DNA from: an uncultured Veillonella sp.
Lineage (GTDB): Bacteria; Bacillota; Negativicutes; Veillonellales; Veillonellaceae
DNA: 52,575 nucleotides
Assembly: GCA_902478055.1 (NCBI GenBank)
Contig: CABSJL010000012.1
Location: 1 to 52,575 of the forward strand
Reading direction: 5' to 3'
Both the position numbers and the translations under genes were made by a program. Position 1 is the first letter of the stretch. Each line of letters starts with the position of its first letter. The notes beneath the pieces were generated by a model. It did no database searches, was not told the origin of the DNA, and saw only the letters and a program-made list of their open reading frames with translations. Shown one piece after another: positions 42,288 through 50,875 of the stretch.

Positions 42288-43226
42288 ATGACCTTACAAC
42301 AATTAAAGTATGTCACAACAATTGCAAATATAGGCAGTATTAGTGAAGCTGCTAAGAGACTCTTCGTGTCTCAACCAAGTCTAACAAAGGCTATTAAGGA
42401 ATTGGAAAAGGAAATGGGCATTACCATTTTCGACCGTACCAATAAAGGGATTACTGTTTCTAAAGAAGGGGAACGTTTCCTCGGCTATGCACGCCAAGTA
42501 CTAGAGCAAGCCGCTTTATTGGAAGAGCAATATAAAAGCCAAAGCGGTGGTAAAAAACAATTCTCTGTTTCTACGCAACATTACTCCTTTGCGGTTAACG
42601 CCTTTGTAGAGCTTTTAAAAGGCGCAGGCATCGAACAATATGATGTATCCTTACGAGAAACTCAAACCTATGAAATCATCGATGACGTAGCTCATATGAA
42701 GAGTGAAATTGGTTTACTCTTCTATAATGATTTTAATAGACCTGTACTAGAGAAATTAATTCACACTAATGAATTAACATTTACAGAGTTATTTACTGCA
42801 CACCCACATATCTTCATAGGCAAAAACCATCCACTAGCTAATAAAAAGGTTGTATCTATGGACGAATTAGAGGAATATCCATATATCTCCTTTGAACAAG
42901 GCGATCACAACTCTTTCTATTTCTCTGAAGAAATTTTTAGTACCGTTGTACGACCAAAACATATTCGTGTACGCGACAGAGCATCCCTCTTTAGTTTATT
43001 GCTTGGTCTAGATGGATATACCGTATCTAGTGGTGTTATCGATGAAGAAGTAAACGGAGAGAATATTATCTCTGTTCCTCTTGCTGAAGAAGGTTTAATG
43101 CATATCGGTTACATTACCAATAACAAAATGCATCGCAGTCGTTTAGGACAAGAGTATATTCAAGCCTTAGAACAGTATGTAGGCAACTACGGTAGACATA
43201 TTAAACTACCTGAAACAAAAGAATAA
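42288..43226 (+). CDS. LysR-family transcriptional regulator
   Basis: A 312-residue DNA-binding regulator. Residues 1-60 form the winged helix-turn-helix (MTLQQLKYVTTIANIGSISEAAKRLFVSQPSLTKAIKELE), and residues ~90-300 the two-lobed effector domain, with QYDVSLRETQTYEIIDDVAHMKSEIGLLFYN as a typical CysB/CbbR-like opening. It is followed in the same direction by the MetE-like and msrAB genes after a 391-base gap. Regulation of methionine genes is therefore plausible but not shown. A GGAGGCC ribosome site precedes the ATG. The effector cannot be told. Confidence 0.93.
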   Translation: MTLQQLKYVTTIANIGSISEAAKRLFVSQPSLTKAIKELEKEMGITIFDRTNKGITVSKEGERFLGYARQVLEQAALLEEQYKSQSGGKKQFSVSTQHYSFAVNAFVELLKGAGIEQYDVSLRETQTYEIIDDVAHMKSEIGLLFYNDFNRPVLEKLIHTNELTFTELFTAHPHIFIGKNHPLANKKVVSMDELEEYPYISFEQGDHNSFYFSEEIFSTVVRPKHIRVRDRASLFSLLLGLDGYTVSSGVIDEEVNGENIISVPLAEEGLMHIGYITNNKMHRSRLGQEYIQALEQYVGNYGRHIKLPETKE

Positions 43227-43617
43227 TATTGTAGGATTCTTGATTATATTTCAACTGCTCTACATAATAGTGTAACTTTAAATAAAAGCACTCTTGATTT
43301 TGAACTGTACCTCGGAAAATTGTGTCCAATTTTTTGGGTGCAGTTCATTTAGAGAGTGCTTTTTAATATATGTAGGAAATCTAACTGCTAACAACTAAAC
43401 CAAAGAAAAGCATAAGATAGAATAAGATATGCCACAACTGAGTTGATACTATATTACTTTTACATCTCGATATAACTGAAGCGCAAAAATAACTCTCTGA
43501 TATAACTTAAAGCTATATACAACATTAATATATTGATATTTTTATATATGCTCATCCTTAGTTATAATAAACCTATCGAATCTATCGGTTTTACCGTTTA
43601 TATAAGGAGGATTATAT
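43227..43617. other. Intergenic region between the LysR gene and the MetE-like gene
   Basis: A 391-base gap. It begins with a long hairpin carrying an IS3-like end remnant (43284-43363). Further on there are two direct repeats GATATAACT at 43469-43477 and 43499-43507, exactly 30 bases apart and each followed by similar bases, then TATAAT at 43563-43568 as a possible -10. An AAGGAGG ribosome site ends the region. No SAM (S-box) riboswitch or T-box is recognisable. Confidence 0.5.
43284..43363 (+). terminator. Hairpin terminator after the LysR gene, containing an IS-end-like inner repeat
   Basis: Outer perfect arms AAAAGCACTCT/AGAGTGCTTTT with a T-rich end. Nested inside are TGAACTGTACCTCGGAAAATTG and its imperfect complement CCAATTTTTTGGGTGCAGTTCA. 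The inner sequence resembles the terminal repeats of IS3-family (IS150-type) elements, so this may be a small relic that now serves as a terminator. Confidence 0.6.
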
Positions 43618-44739
43618 ATGTCCAAACAATTAGCACCATTTCATTTTGATATCGTAGGTTCTTTCCTACGCCCAGCAGAATTAAAAGAAGCTCGTGAAGC
43701 TTTTACAAAAGGAAATATTACAAGAGAAGAGCTAACAGCTGTTGAAGATCGTCTTATTACAGACCTCATTCAAAAACAAAAAGCTGCAGGTCTTCCTGTT
43801 ATTACTGATGGTGAATTCCGCCGTGCATACTGGCACTTAGATTTCATGTGGGGATTCAATGGAGTAAAAGAAATTGAACTTGAACACGGTTACAAATTCG
43901 TTGGTCAAGAAACAGCGCCAGGCTCCCTCGCCCTTACTGGTAAAATTACAGGTACTAACCATCCATTTGTAGAACATTTCAAATTTGTAAAACAATTTGA
44001 AGATGAACATACTACAGCTCGTCAAACAATTCCTGCTCCATCCCAATTCTTAGCTGAATTATTCCGCGAGGATAATGGTATTACAACACGCTCCTTCTAC
44101 CCTGATTTAGAAGAATTAATTCAAGACATTGCTGCTGCATACCGTCAAGTAATTAAAGACCTCTATGAAGCAGGTTGCCGCAACATCCAATTTGATGATT
44201 GCACTTGGGGTATGTGCTGTGACCACGCTTACTGGACTGGTCGCCAAAAAGATAAAAACGTTACTATTGAAGGCGAAACAGCTAAGTACCTACGCTTAAA
44301 CAACTTGGCACTCGAAGGGCGACCTCATGACTTGGCGTTCACAACCCATGTATGCCGTGGTAATTACAACTCTACTTGGGCTGCTAGTGGTGGTTATGAA
44401 CCAGTTGCACCAATTCTATTCGCAAAAGAAAATGTAGATGCATACTATCTAGAATTTGATGATGACCGCTCTGGTGGCTTTGAACCATTGCGTGAAGTGT
44501 CTCCTAATAAAAAGGTCGTATTAGGTCTTATTACATCTAAACGCCCAGAATTAGAGGATAAAGAAGTTATCAAAGAACGTATCAAAGAAGCTACAAAATA
44601 TATTCCTCTTGAAAGACTTTGCCTATCCCCTCAATGTGGCTTCGCATCTTGTGAAATCGGCAACCAATTGACCGAAGAGCAACAATGGGCTAAACTTGCA
44701 TTAGTTAAAGAAATAGCTCATGAAGTTTGGGGTGATTAA
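43618..44739 (+). CDS. MetE-like methionine synthase (cobalamin-independent, YxjG family)
   Basis: A 373-residue protein corresponding to the C-terminal catalytic half of MetE, the type found in YxjG/YxjH proteins. It probably transfers a methyl group to homocysteine. Zinc-site residues are visible in THVCRGNYN (His and Cys) and SPQCGFASCEIGN (Cys), with the folate/substrate region FDDCTWGMCCDHAYW between them. The start shows FDIVGSFLRPAELKEAR, typical of the family. The N-terminal half of full MetE is absent, so the methyl donor may differ. AAGGAGGATTAT precedes the ATG. Its stop touches the msrAB start. Confidence 0.88.
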   Translation: MSKQLAPFHFDIVGSFLRPAELKEAREAFTKGNITREELTAVEDRLITDLIQKQKAAGLPVITDGEFRRAYWHLDFMWGFNGVKEIELEHGYKFVGQETAPGSLALTGKITGTNHPFVEHFKFVKQFEDEHTTARQTIPAPSQFLAELFREDNGITTRSFYPDLEELIQDIAAAYRQVIKDLYEAGCRNIQFDDCTWGMCCDHAYWTGRQKDKNVTIEGETAKYLRLNNLALEGRPHDLAFTTHVCRGNYNSTWAASGGYEPVAPILFAKENVDAYYLEFDDDRSGGFEPLREVSPNKKVVLGLITSKRPELEDKEVIKERIKEATKYIPLERLCLSPQCGFASCEIGNQLTEEQQWAKLALVKEIAHEVWGD

Positions 44740-45678
44740 ATGAACGAACACACAATATATTTAGGGGGCGGTTGTTTCTGGGGCCTTCAAGGGTATATCA
44801 GAAAAATCTCTGGCGTGATTTCCACTGAAGTAGGCTATGCCAATGGTCCTACGGAAAATCCAAGTTATGAAGATGTCTGTCATGATAGTGGTCACGTGGA
44901 AGCGCTAAAGGTTACATACGATGCAGATGTACTCTCCTTAGATCACTTAATTCAATACTTCTTACGCGCCATCGATCCATTCAGCGTTAATAAACAAGGT
45001 GGCGACGTAGGTATTCAATATCGAACCGGTATTTACTATATAGATAAAGCCGACCAATCAATTATTGAAAGCACCTTAGCTCGTGCTCAATCCTTCGAAG
45101 GTAAACCATTTGCTATTGAAGTATTACCTCTATCTAACTACTATTCTGCAGAGGAATATCATCAAGATTACTTAGATAAAAACCCTACTGGTTACTGTCA
45201 CATTCCATTAGGCCTATCTGATGAGCCACTTATCGATGACAACGCCTATAATAAGCCTTCTGAGGAAGATCTCAAGGCTTTATCTCCTCAAGAGTTCGAA
45301 GTTACACAGAACTCTGCTACGGATGCACCGTTCAGTCATGACCTAACCGATGAATTCAAACCAGGGCTGTATGTAGATATCACTACAGGAGAACCCCTAT
45401 TCGTGTCCGCCCATAAATTTGAGTCTCACTGTGGTTGGCCTAGCTTCACAAAGCCAATCGCAAAGGATGTCATTAAATACTATCAAGATGACTCTCATGG
45501 CATGAATCGTATCGAAGTACGCAGCCGTATTGGTAATGCCCATTTAGGCCATGTATTTGAAGATGGTCCTAATGGTTCACTTCGCTACTGTATCAATGGA
45601 TCATCTTTACGATTTATCCCTAAAGATGAATTAAAAGGTACAAAATACGAATATCTAATTCCATATATTGAAGACTAA
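44740..45678 (+). CDS. msrAB: Peptide methionine sulfoxide reductase MsrA/MsrB fusion
   Basis: A 312-residue two-domain repair enzyme that reduces both stereoisomers of methionine sulfoxide in proteins. MsrA occupies residues ~1-160 with the catalytic GGCFWGLQ motif at 10-17, and GYANGPTENPSYEDVCHDSGHVEA. MsrB occupies ~170-312 with HKFESHCGWPSFTKPI, RSRIGNAHLGHVFEDGP and the catalytic Cys in RYCINGSSLRFIP. The two CxxC zinc motifs of many MsrB proteins are absent. There is no signal peptide, so it is cytoplasmic. Its ATG directly follows the TAA of the MetE-like gene, making translational coupling likely. Confidence 0.95.
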   Translation: MNEHTIYLGGGCFWGLQGYIRKISGVISTEVGYANGPTENPSYEDVCHDSGHVEALKVTYDADVLSLDHLIQYFLRAIDPFSVNKQGGDVGIQYRTGIYYIDKADQSIIESTLARAQSFEGKPFAIEVLPLSNYYSAEEYHQDYLDKNPTGYCHIPLGLSDEPLIDDNAYNKPSEEDLKALSPQEFEVTQNSATDAPFSHDLTDEFKPGLYVDITTGEPLFVSAHKFESHCGWPSFTKPIAKDVIKYYQDDSHGMNRIEVRSRIGNAHLGHVFEDGPNGSLRYCINGSSLRFIPKDELKGTKYEYLIPYIED

Positions 45679-45710
45679 AAAAGGACGCCTTAATCATAAG
45701 GCGTCCTTTT
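45678..45710 (+). terminator. Terminator downstream of msrAB
   Basis: Perfect hairpin AAAAGGACGCCTTA-ATCA-TAAGGCGTCCTTTT at the end of msrAB, with the T run within its 3' arm. Confidence 0.9.
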
Positions 45711-45751
45711 ACTATATCTATTATGAGTACTTACTGAGCTAAGTAAGTAGA

Positions 45752-45787
45752 ACCAAAAAGAGGATATATCTTACAGATATATCCTCT
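45752..45787 (-). terminator. Terminator downstream of the G5/3D protein gene
   Basis: Arms AGAGGATATATCT/AGATATATCCTCT with a 3-base loop, followed by TTTTTGGTT on the minus strand, about 12 bases after the stop. Confidence 0.85.
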
Positions 45788-45798
45788 AAATCTTCATA

Positions 45799-46776
45799 TT
45801 AGTCCAATACGTACACTGTAACGTCTTGGCGACCAAAGTCCATAGCCTCACCATAAGAGTCCATTACAAGGTCAATTTTGTTACCCACAATAGCACCACC
45901 AGTATCGGCAGCAATAGCTTCACCGTAACCAGGGATAAATAAGCGTGTACCCAATGGGATAACATCTGGGTCAACCGCTGCAATACCGCGTACTGCAGGA
46001 ACACCTGTAGCCGTAATACCAGCACCATCACCATCGCCAGCAAGGTAAGCCGAAGCTTCCATTACGATAGCACGAGATGAGCGACCAGCAATATTACGGG
46101 ATGTAGTCACTTCACGAGTACCTTCTTTAATAATAGTAGGTACCATTTCGCGTTGTGTTACTTTAGATACGTCATTTGTTTTAATAACCGTACCATTACT
46201 ATATAATGTTTCACGTTGCACTCGTTCTAAACCAGGTTGGCCAACTTGAACAACCTCTTCTTCACCTTGTGCCATTGTATCATCTTTTTGACGAATCACT
46301 TGAATAGGAATCTCTTGATCTACTGTGGATAAAGAACGGCTTGTTACTTGTGCAATTGTAATATGTGTACCACTTAATACAGAACCATTTGCATCGCCTA
46401 CTACAGCGTAGTTAGGCATTTTGAAACCAAGTTCATTAGCAACGCCTTGTGCAGTTGTTTCTGTTGTGAAAACAGCTCTAGTCTTACCATTAACAGTTAC
46501 ATAAACTGGAATGGCACGTACAACAGTTAATGTTGTACCATTTTGAACAGATGTTGAGCTGGAAATAACTTTATCATTTGGATTTAATTTAACCCCGGCA
46601 TCGCGTACGATACCTTCGTTAGAATTTAAATGCGTTCTAACAGTGTGTGCTGCACCATCTACCATAACGGTAACGGTTTTATCATTATAAGAAAAACCTG
46701 TCATAGTTACAGCTGTTACAATCAATCCAGCAACAACAGACGAAATATATCGTTTGTGTGTCTTATGAATTCTCAT
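45799..46776 (-). CDS. Exported cell-wall protein with DUF348, G5 and 3D domains (YabE-like)
   Basis: A 325-residue protein with a N-terminal signal or anchor helix (about residues 12-28). DUF348 (ubiquitin-like) repeats follow (about 30-150, e.g. KTVTVMVDGAAHTVRTH and IPVYVTVNGKTRAVFT). A G5-type segment (about 165-225, ending REVTTSRNIAG) comes next, then a C-terminal 3D domain (about 235-325). The three catalytic Asp are visible in AAVDPDVIPLGTRLFIPG, IAADTGGAIVGNKIDLVMDS. This is the YabE/RpfB-like arrangement of murein-acting proteins; the 3D domain is MltA-like. It has a strong promoter of its own and AGGAGG ribosome site, and is monocistronic. Confidence 0.9.
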   Translation of the reverse strand: MRIHKTHKRYISSVVAGLIVTAVTMTGFSYNDKTVTVMVDGAAHTVRTHLNSNEGIVRDAGVKLNPNDKVISSSTSVQNGTTLTVVRAIPVYVTVNGKTRAVFTTETTAQGVANELGFKMPNYAVVGDANGSVLSGTHITIAQVTSRSLSTVDQEIPIQVIRQKDDTMAQGEEEVVQVGQPGLERVQRETLYSNGTVIKTNDVSKVTQREMVPTIIKEGTREVTTSRNIAGRSSRAIVMEASAYLAGDGDGAGITATGVPAVRGIAAVDPDVIPLGTRLFIPGYGEAIAADTGGAIVGNKIDLVMDSYGEAMDFGRQDVTVYVLD

Positions 46777-46802
46777 ATTGTAATCCCTCCTGTAATGTAA
46801 TT

Positions 46803-46832
46803 ATTCTACTACAGATAGATATAACCTGTCAA
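46803..46832 (-). promoter_or_regulatory. Sigma-70 promoter of the G5/3D gene
   Basis: Minus strand TTGACA (46827-46832), an 18-base spacer, TAGAAT (46803-46808). It lies 26 bases before the start at 46776, so the untranslated leader is short. Confidence 0.75.
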
Positions 46833-47123
46833 ACGCCAAAGGTTAACAATAAGAGATAAGCCTATATAAATACTGGTTTTTCATTAATGTTATTTTCTAT
46901 ATTTTTACAAAAAGTCCACTGCATACGTACATATCTATATTTTTTAATACTATACAATATATTCCGAATTGTGTACATATATACGATACCACTACCATAT
47001 ATAGTATGCTAGGATTTTTTATAACATAAATTGTATTTTTATGTGTTTTTCAATTGTTACCAAAATTTTCTACATATCAGAAAACTTCATTTTTATCTCA
47101 TTTTTAAATATGTATACATGTAA

Positions 47124-47147
47124 AAAAGCCTGTAAAAACAGGCTTTT
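47124..47147 (-). terminator. Terminator downstream of ppk
   Basis: Hairpin AAAAGCCTGT-TTTT-ACAGGCTTTT on the minus strand followed by TTACATG, 55 bases beyond the ppk stop. The T-rich 3' arm supports an intrinsic terminator. Confidence 0.85.
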
Positions 47148-47202
47148 TCAGTATTATATAAATGTATTAAAATTCATCATTCAACACTATGTGTGAATTT
47201 CA

Positions 47203-49320
47203 TCATTTATTCATCTTAAACATTGGTTGTAAACGCTCAATGACGGTCATCGATTCCTTGTGTTCTCGAGCAATAGCTTCTTTCATAAGTTCCTCTTGAG
47301 CAGAAATTGGATGTTCTCTATCATTAATTTTACGATACGAGCCATCTGCTCTCATAATATGAGCTTTTAAGGTATCTTCTAAATATAAATCTAAAATACC
47401 TTTAACGCGCTCCTTATGCCGTTTATCTTCAATAGGAATCATAAGTTCTACACGTTCATTTAAATTTCTCGGCATCCAGTCTGCACTAGATAGGAATAGA
47501 CTTTCATTCCCCCCATTATGGAAATAGAATAAACGATGATGTTCTAAGAAACGCCCTACGACGGAACGAACCGTTATATTATCACTAACACCTGCAATGC
47601 CAGGCCGTAGTGTACAGATACCACGAACGATAAGATCAATACGAACACCTGCAGCAGAAGCTTCATATAGTTTAGCAATGACTTCTTTATCGAGCAAGGA
47701 ATTCATTTTGCCAATGATATATGCCTCTTCTCCCTGTTTTGCGAATTCGATTTCACGGTCAATCAATTCCATTATCTTTTCCCGCAAATTTAAAGGGGCT
47801 ACAATAAATTTATTCCAAATTGGAGGATCGGAATAACCAGAAATTAAATTGAAGAAGCGAGATGCATCGTCGCCATATTCATCATTACATGTGAATATGC
47901 CACAATCCGTATACATCCGTGCTGTCTTGCCATTATAGTTACCTGTAGCTAGGTGAACATAACGCCTAATACCCGCATCTTCCCTGCGAACAACCATGGT
48001 AATCTTGGAGTGAGTTTTAAGTCCTTTCAAGCCATAAATAACATGGCAGCCAGCCTTTTCTAGGCGGCGTGCCATATGAATATTATTTTCTTCATCAAAC
48101 CGTGCTTTAACCTCCATAAGTACGGTTACTTGCTTGCCATTATCAGCCGCTTTTATAAGCGATGCTATAATAGGCGAATCGCCACTGACGCGATATAATG
48201 TTTGTTTAATAGCCAATACATCTGGATCCGTAGCTGCTTGTGCTATAAATTGTTCTACCACCGCAAAAGACTCAAAGGGATGGTGAACAAATAAGTCTTG
48301 CTTTCCAATAACAGAGAATAGACTTTCCCCTTCGTGCTCTACTAATTCACTAGGAAGTTTAGGTTCAAATGGAGCATAACGAAGATGATCGAGACCTGGA
48401 TAGTTGCAGAAATCAAAATACATACGACAATCAAGATGACCATCTATACGATATACGTCCTTTGGCTCTAATTCAACACTAGTGAGCACAAAGTCCAATA
48501 GATTATCCTTTACATCACCACAAACCTCTAATCGTACTGCATCACCACGACGTCGACGACGCAAAGATGCTTCTACCTCAGAAAGCAAATCTGTTGCTTC
48601 TTCTTCATCAATTTCTAAATCCGCATCACGAGTAATACGGAACACCATAAAATCTTCTATACCATAACCTTGGAAGAATTGAGTAGCATAATAGGTAATC
48701 ACATCCTCCAAATATACAAAACGATGCTCTTTATTACTACGACTAGGTATTTCAATGATACGATTTAACACAGACGGAATTGGTAAGATTGCGATTTTAT
48801 AATCTTTTGTACCATCTGGCAATACTTGAAAAATACGTATAATGGCATTGATGGTATGGTTTGTTAAAAATGGAAATGGGTGTCCAGAGTCAACGGCTAG
48901 AGGTGTTACAACAGGGTAGATATGTTCTTCAAAATAGTGACGTAACCAAGCCTTAGATTTCACATCTAACTGTTCTGGATAGGTAAAATAAAATCCATGA
49001 GATTCTAATTCACACAATACATTCTTTAAATATGTACTTTGCATCGATACGAGGCGCTGTACAGACTCATCAATAGCCTTTAACTGTGCCTTAGCATCCA
49101 TATGAGCCGCATCGTACTTAACAATGCCATTCACAACTTGATGACGTAATCCAGCCACACGAATCATAAAGAACTCATCTAAATTAGAGCTAGCAATAGC
49201 AATAAATCGAAGTCGTTCTAATAAAGGAGTATTAGTATCAATAGACTCTAATAAAACGCGCTGATTAAACTTTAACCAAGATAATTCACGGTTAAAATAA
49301 TACTTTGCATTACTGAACAT
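47203..49320 (-). CDS. ppk: Polyphosphate kinase 1
   Basis: A 705-residue enzyme that polymerises the gamma phosphate of ATP into polyphosphate, reversibly. Family motifs are FNRELSWLKFNQRVL at the start, HHPFESF, KQTLYRVSGDSPII, and YVHLATGNYNGKTARMYTD. The phosphorylated catalytic His is in LKTHSKITMVVRR and the second catalytic His in LFYFHNGG. Both phospholipase-D-like C-terminal domains are present. Its length is normal. The start overlaps the end of the degenerate Ppx-like gene by 11 bases, so the three genes from 52422 to 47203 form one operon. Confidence 0.96.
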   Translation of the reverse strand: MFSNAKYYFNRELSWLKFNQRVLLESIDTNTPLLERLRFIAIASSNLDEFFMIRVAGLRHQVVNGIVKYDAAHMDAKAQLKAIDESVQRLVSMQSTYLKNVLCELESHGFYFTYPEQLDVKSKAWLRHYFEEHIYPVVTPLAVDSGHPFPFLTNHTINAIIRIFQVLPDGTKDYKIAILPIPSVLNRIIEIPSRSNKEHRFVYLEDVITYYATQFFQGYGIEDFMVFRITRDADLEIDEEEATDLLSEVEASLRRRRRGDAVRLEVCGDVKDNLLDFVLTSVELEPKDVYRIDGHLDCRMYFDFCNYPGLDHLRYAPFEPKLPSELVEHEGESLFSVIGKQDLFVHHPFESFAVVEQFIAQAATDPDVLAIKQTLYRVSGDSPIIASLIKAADNGKQVTVLMEVKARFDEENNIHMARRLEKAGCHVIYGLKGLKTHSKITMVVRREDAGIRRYVHLATGNYNGKTARMYTDCGIFTCNDEYGDDASRFFNLISGYSDPPIWNKFIVAPLNLREKIMELIDREIEFAKQGEEAYIIGKMNSLLDKEVIAKLYEASAAGVRIDLIVRGICTLRPGIAGVSDNITVRSVVGRFLEHHRLFYFHNGGNESLFLSSADWMPRNLNERVELMIPIEDKRHKERVKGILDLYLEDTLKAHIMRADGSYRKINDREHPISAQEELMKEAIAREHKESMTVIERLQPMFKMNK

Positions 49321-50875
49321 GACGATCCCCTCCCCTTACTAGTACAATTTCCATACCAAATACCTCTGTAAAATATTCCGAATCACGGTCAAAGGTCCAC
49401 CATTCTAATGAAATATCCTCATTAGTACGACAGAATACATAAAGTACATTATCTCGTTCTTCTAATGTTACTTCAGAGATTTTTTGGTTACTACCTGCAT
49501 CGAGTGCACAAGCAACCCGAATGATGGCTACCAGCTTGGTAACTTGAATTTTTTGTAATTCTGTTAATGCATTGAAATATGCGTCGTCATCATTTGGAGT
49601 TCCCTTGTAGTGGTAATACACAACATTAGCAACTACTTGTTTTTCTTCTTCTGAAAGGCCAAATATATCTGTCCCCATTACAATATGATACGCATGCTCT
49701 CCATGATTTCGTAAATTAACGAACTTGCCTACAGAACAAAGAATGGCTGCAATACGACATAGATAGCCCCACCGTTCTGGTAAACCTTTATGTCGCAATG
49801 CTTTACAGAATAAGGAGCTAAATAGCTCTACCTCGGCATCATGAATTCGGTCTGTATGATATCTTGCAGCAACAGCACGCGCTAACTGTGCATTTTGTTC
49901 ACGCAATTGATACATAAACGGATTATTCTCGGTTTCCACACCGTAGAACCAACTAATGCCTTGAGAGAATGAAAAGCTACTGAAAATTAATGATTTAGGC
50001 TCTATGGCCGTAATGATTTCATTAAATAAAATCATGGTAGGCATTAAAATATTGGCCTTATATTCAGGTAATTTATAACGATTCATCAACTTGGTAGCTG
50101 TCACACCGTCAAAAGAATTGATAAGCCCTTTAAATCGTTCTGGCTCAATAGTAATAATGTCTTCTTTATTATTTTCTTGTCCCATTAAATGAGTCATATA
50201 TTGCGCCTCATCACCAGATAAGACGATACTATTAATATTGAAAGTTTGTAATTCTTCACGAAGAGGGCCAATCATACGATGTAAGTATTCTGTAATAGCC
50301 CTTGGGAATGATATGGAAGATCGTTGATTTCGATTAAATGACTCCATAACCCGTAAGGACCCACTATGCATATTGCGTTGGAACAATAAATTCTCACCAC
50401 GCCAAACCGTTAAGCCTACCCCACCAGATGTAATATCCAAGAATAATGTTGCCTTAGTAGGATCTGTCAGTTTATATTGATGCGTCATCTTGTAATATAA
50501 CAAAGCATATTTGTAATATACCTCTTTCGGCATATCGATGACCTCAACGCGCATCCCCGTTTGAATATAGATTTGATCTAGAATACTACGACGATTAGCG
50601 GCTTCGCGTATTACGGTCGTACCATATAGTTTAGAACGACTCACGCCATAATCTGCCATTAATTGCTTATAACCTTTTAAAATATGACAGATTTCTTCAA
50701 TTGTTTTAAAGCTCAAGCGAGATGTTTGAAATAATTCTTCCCCAAAGGTTACCTCCCGCGCCGCATAATCTATAACACGTACATCATCTATGCCTTTATA
50801 TTCTAATATGGTAATACTCATGCTACTGGATCCCACATGTAGTACTGCATATCGTAATGTTTTTGGTAATGCCAT
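49310..50875 (-). CDS. Ppx/GppA-family paralogue, probably catalytically inactive
   Basis: A 521-residue protein with the same domain order as its neighbour: an ASKHA-type Ppx/GppA half, then an HD-type half. The catalytic elements are changed. The first phosphate-binding loop, DLGSNS in active enzymes, is HVGSSS (residues 13-18). The second, D-x-G-G-A-S-T, is DITSGGVG (147-154). The HD motif HDIGK is CSVGK (380-384). The fold seems preserved because flanking secondary structure aligns well, with no frameshift or stop. It overlaps both neighbours (one base and 11 bases), so it is co-translated with gppA and ppk. A regulatory role in polyphosphate or (p)ppGpp turnover is possible; this is inference. 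Confidence 0.8.
   Translation of the reverse strand: MALPKTLRYAVLHVGSSSMSITILEYKGIDDVRVIDYAAREVTFGEELFQTSRLSFKTIEEICHILKGYKQLMADYGVSRSKLYGTTVIREAANRRSILDQIYIQTGMRVEVIDMPKEVYYKYALLYYKMTHQYKLTDPTKATLFLDITSGGVGLTVWRGENLLFQRNMHSGSLRVMESFNRNQRSSISFPRAITEYLHRMIGPLREELQTFNINSIVLSGDEAQYMTHLMGQENNKEDIITIEPERFKGLINSFDGVTATKLMNRYKLPEYKANILMPTMILFNEIITAIEPKSLIFSSFSFSQGISWFYGVETENNPFMYQLREQNAQLARAVAARYHTDRIHDAEVELFSSLFCKALRHKGLPERWGYLCRIAAILCSVGKFVNLRNHGEHAYHIVMGTDIFGLSEEEKQVVANVVYYHYKGTPNDDDAYFNALTELQKIQVTKLVAIIRVACALDAGSNQKISEVTLEERDNVLYVFCRTNEDISLEWWTFDRDSEYFTEVFGMEIVLVRGGDRHVQ

Larger units (their letters stand above)
46777..47202. other. Intergenic region between ppk and the G5/3D gene
   Basis: A 426-base gap. 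It holds the promoter of the G5/3D gene at 46803-46832 and the ppk terminator at 47124-47147. The middle (about 46860-47100) is AT-rich with no convincing gene, repeat or RNA. Confidence 0.6.

Noticed and set aside
43364..43617. SAM riboswitch or T-box upstream of the MetE-like gene, as known for yxjG in Bacillus
   Set aside because: No AGAGGTGGAGGGA-type core, no conserved T-box sequence and no adjoining terminator were found.
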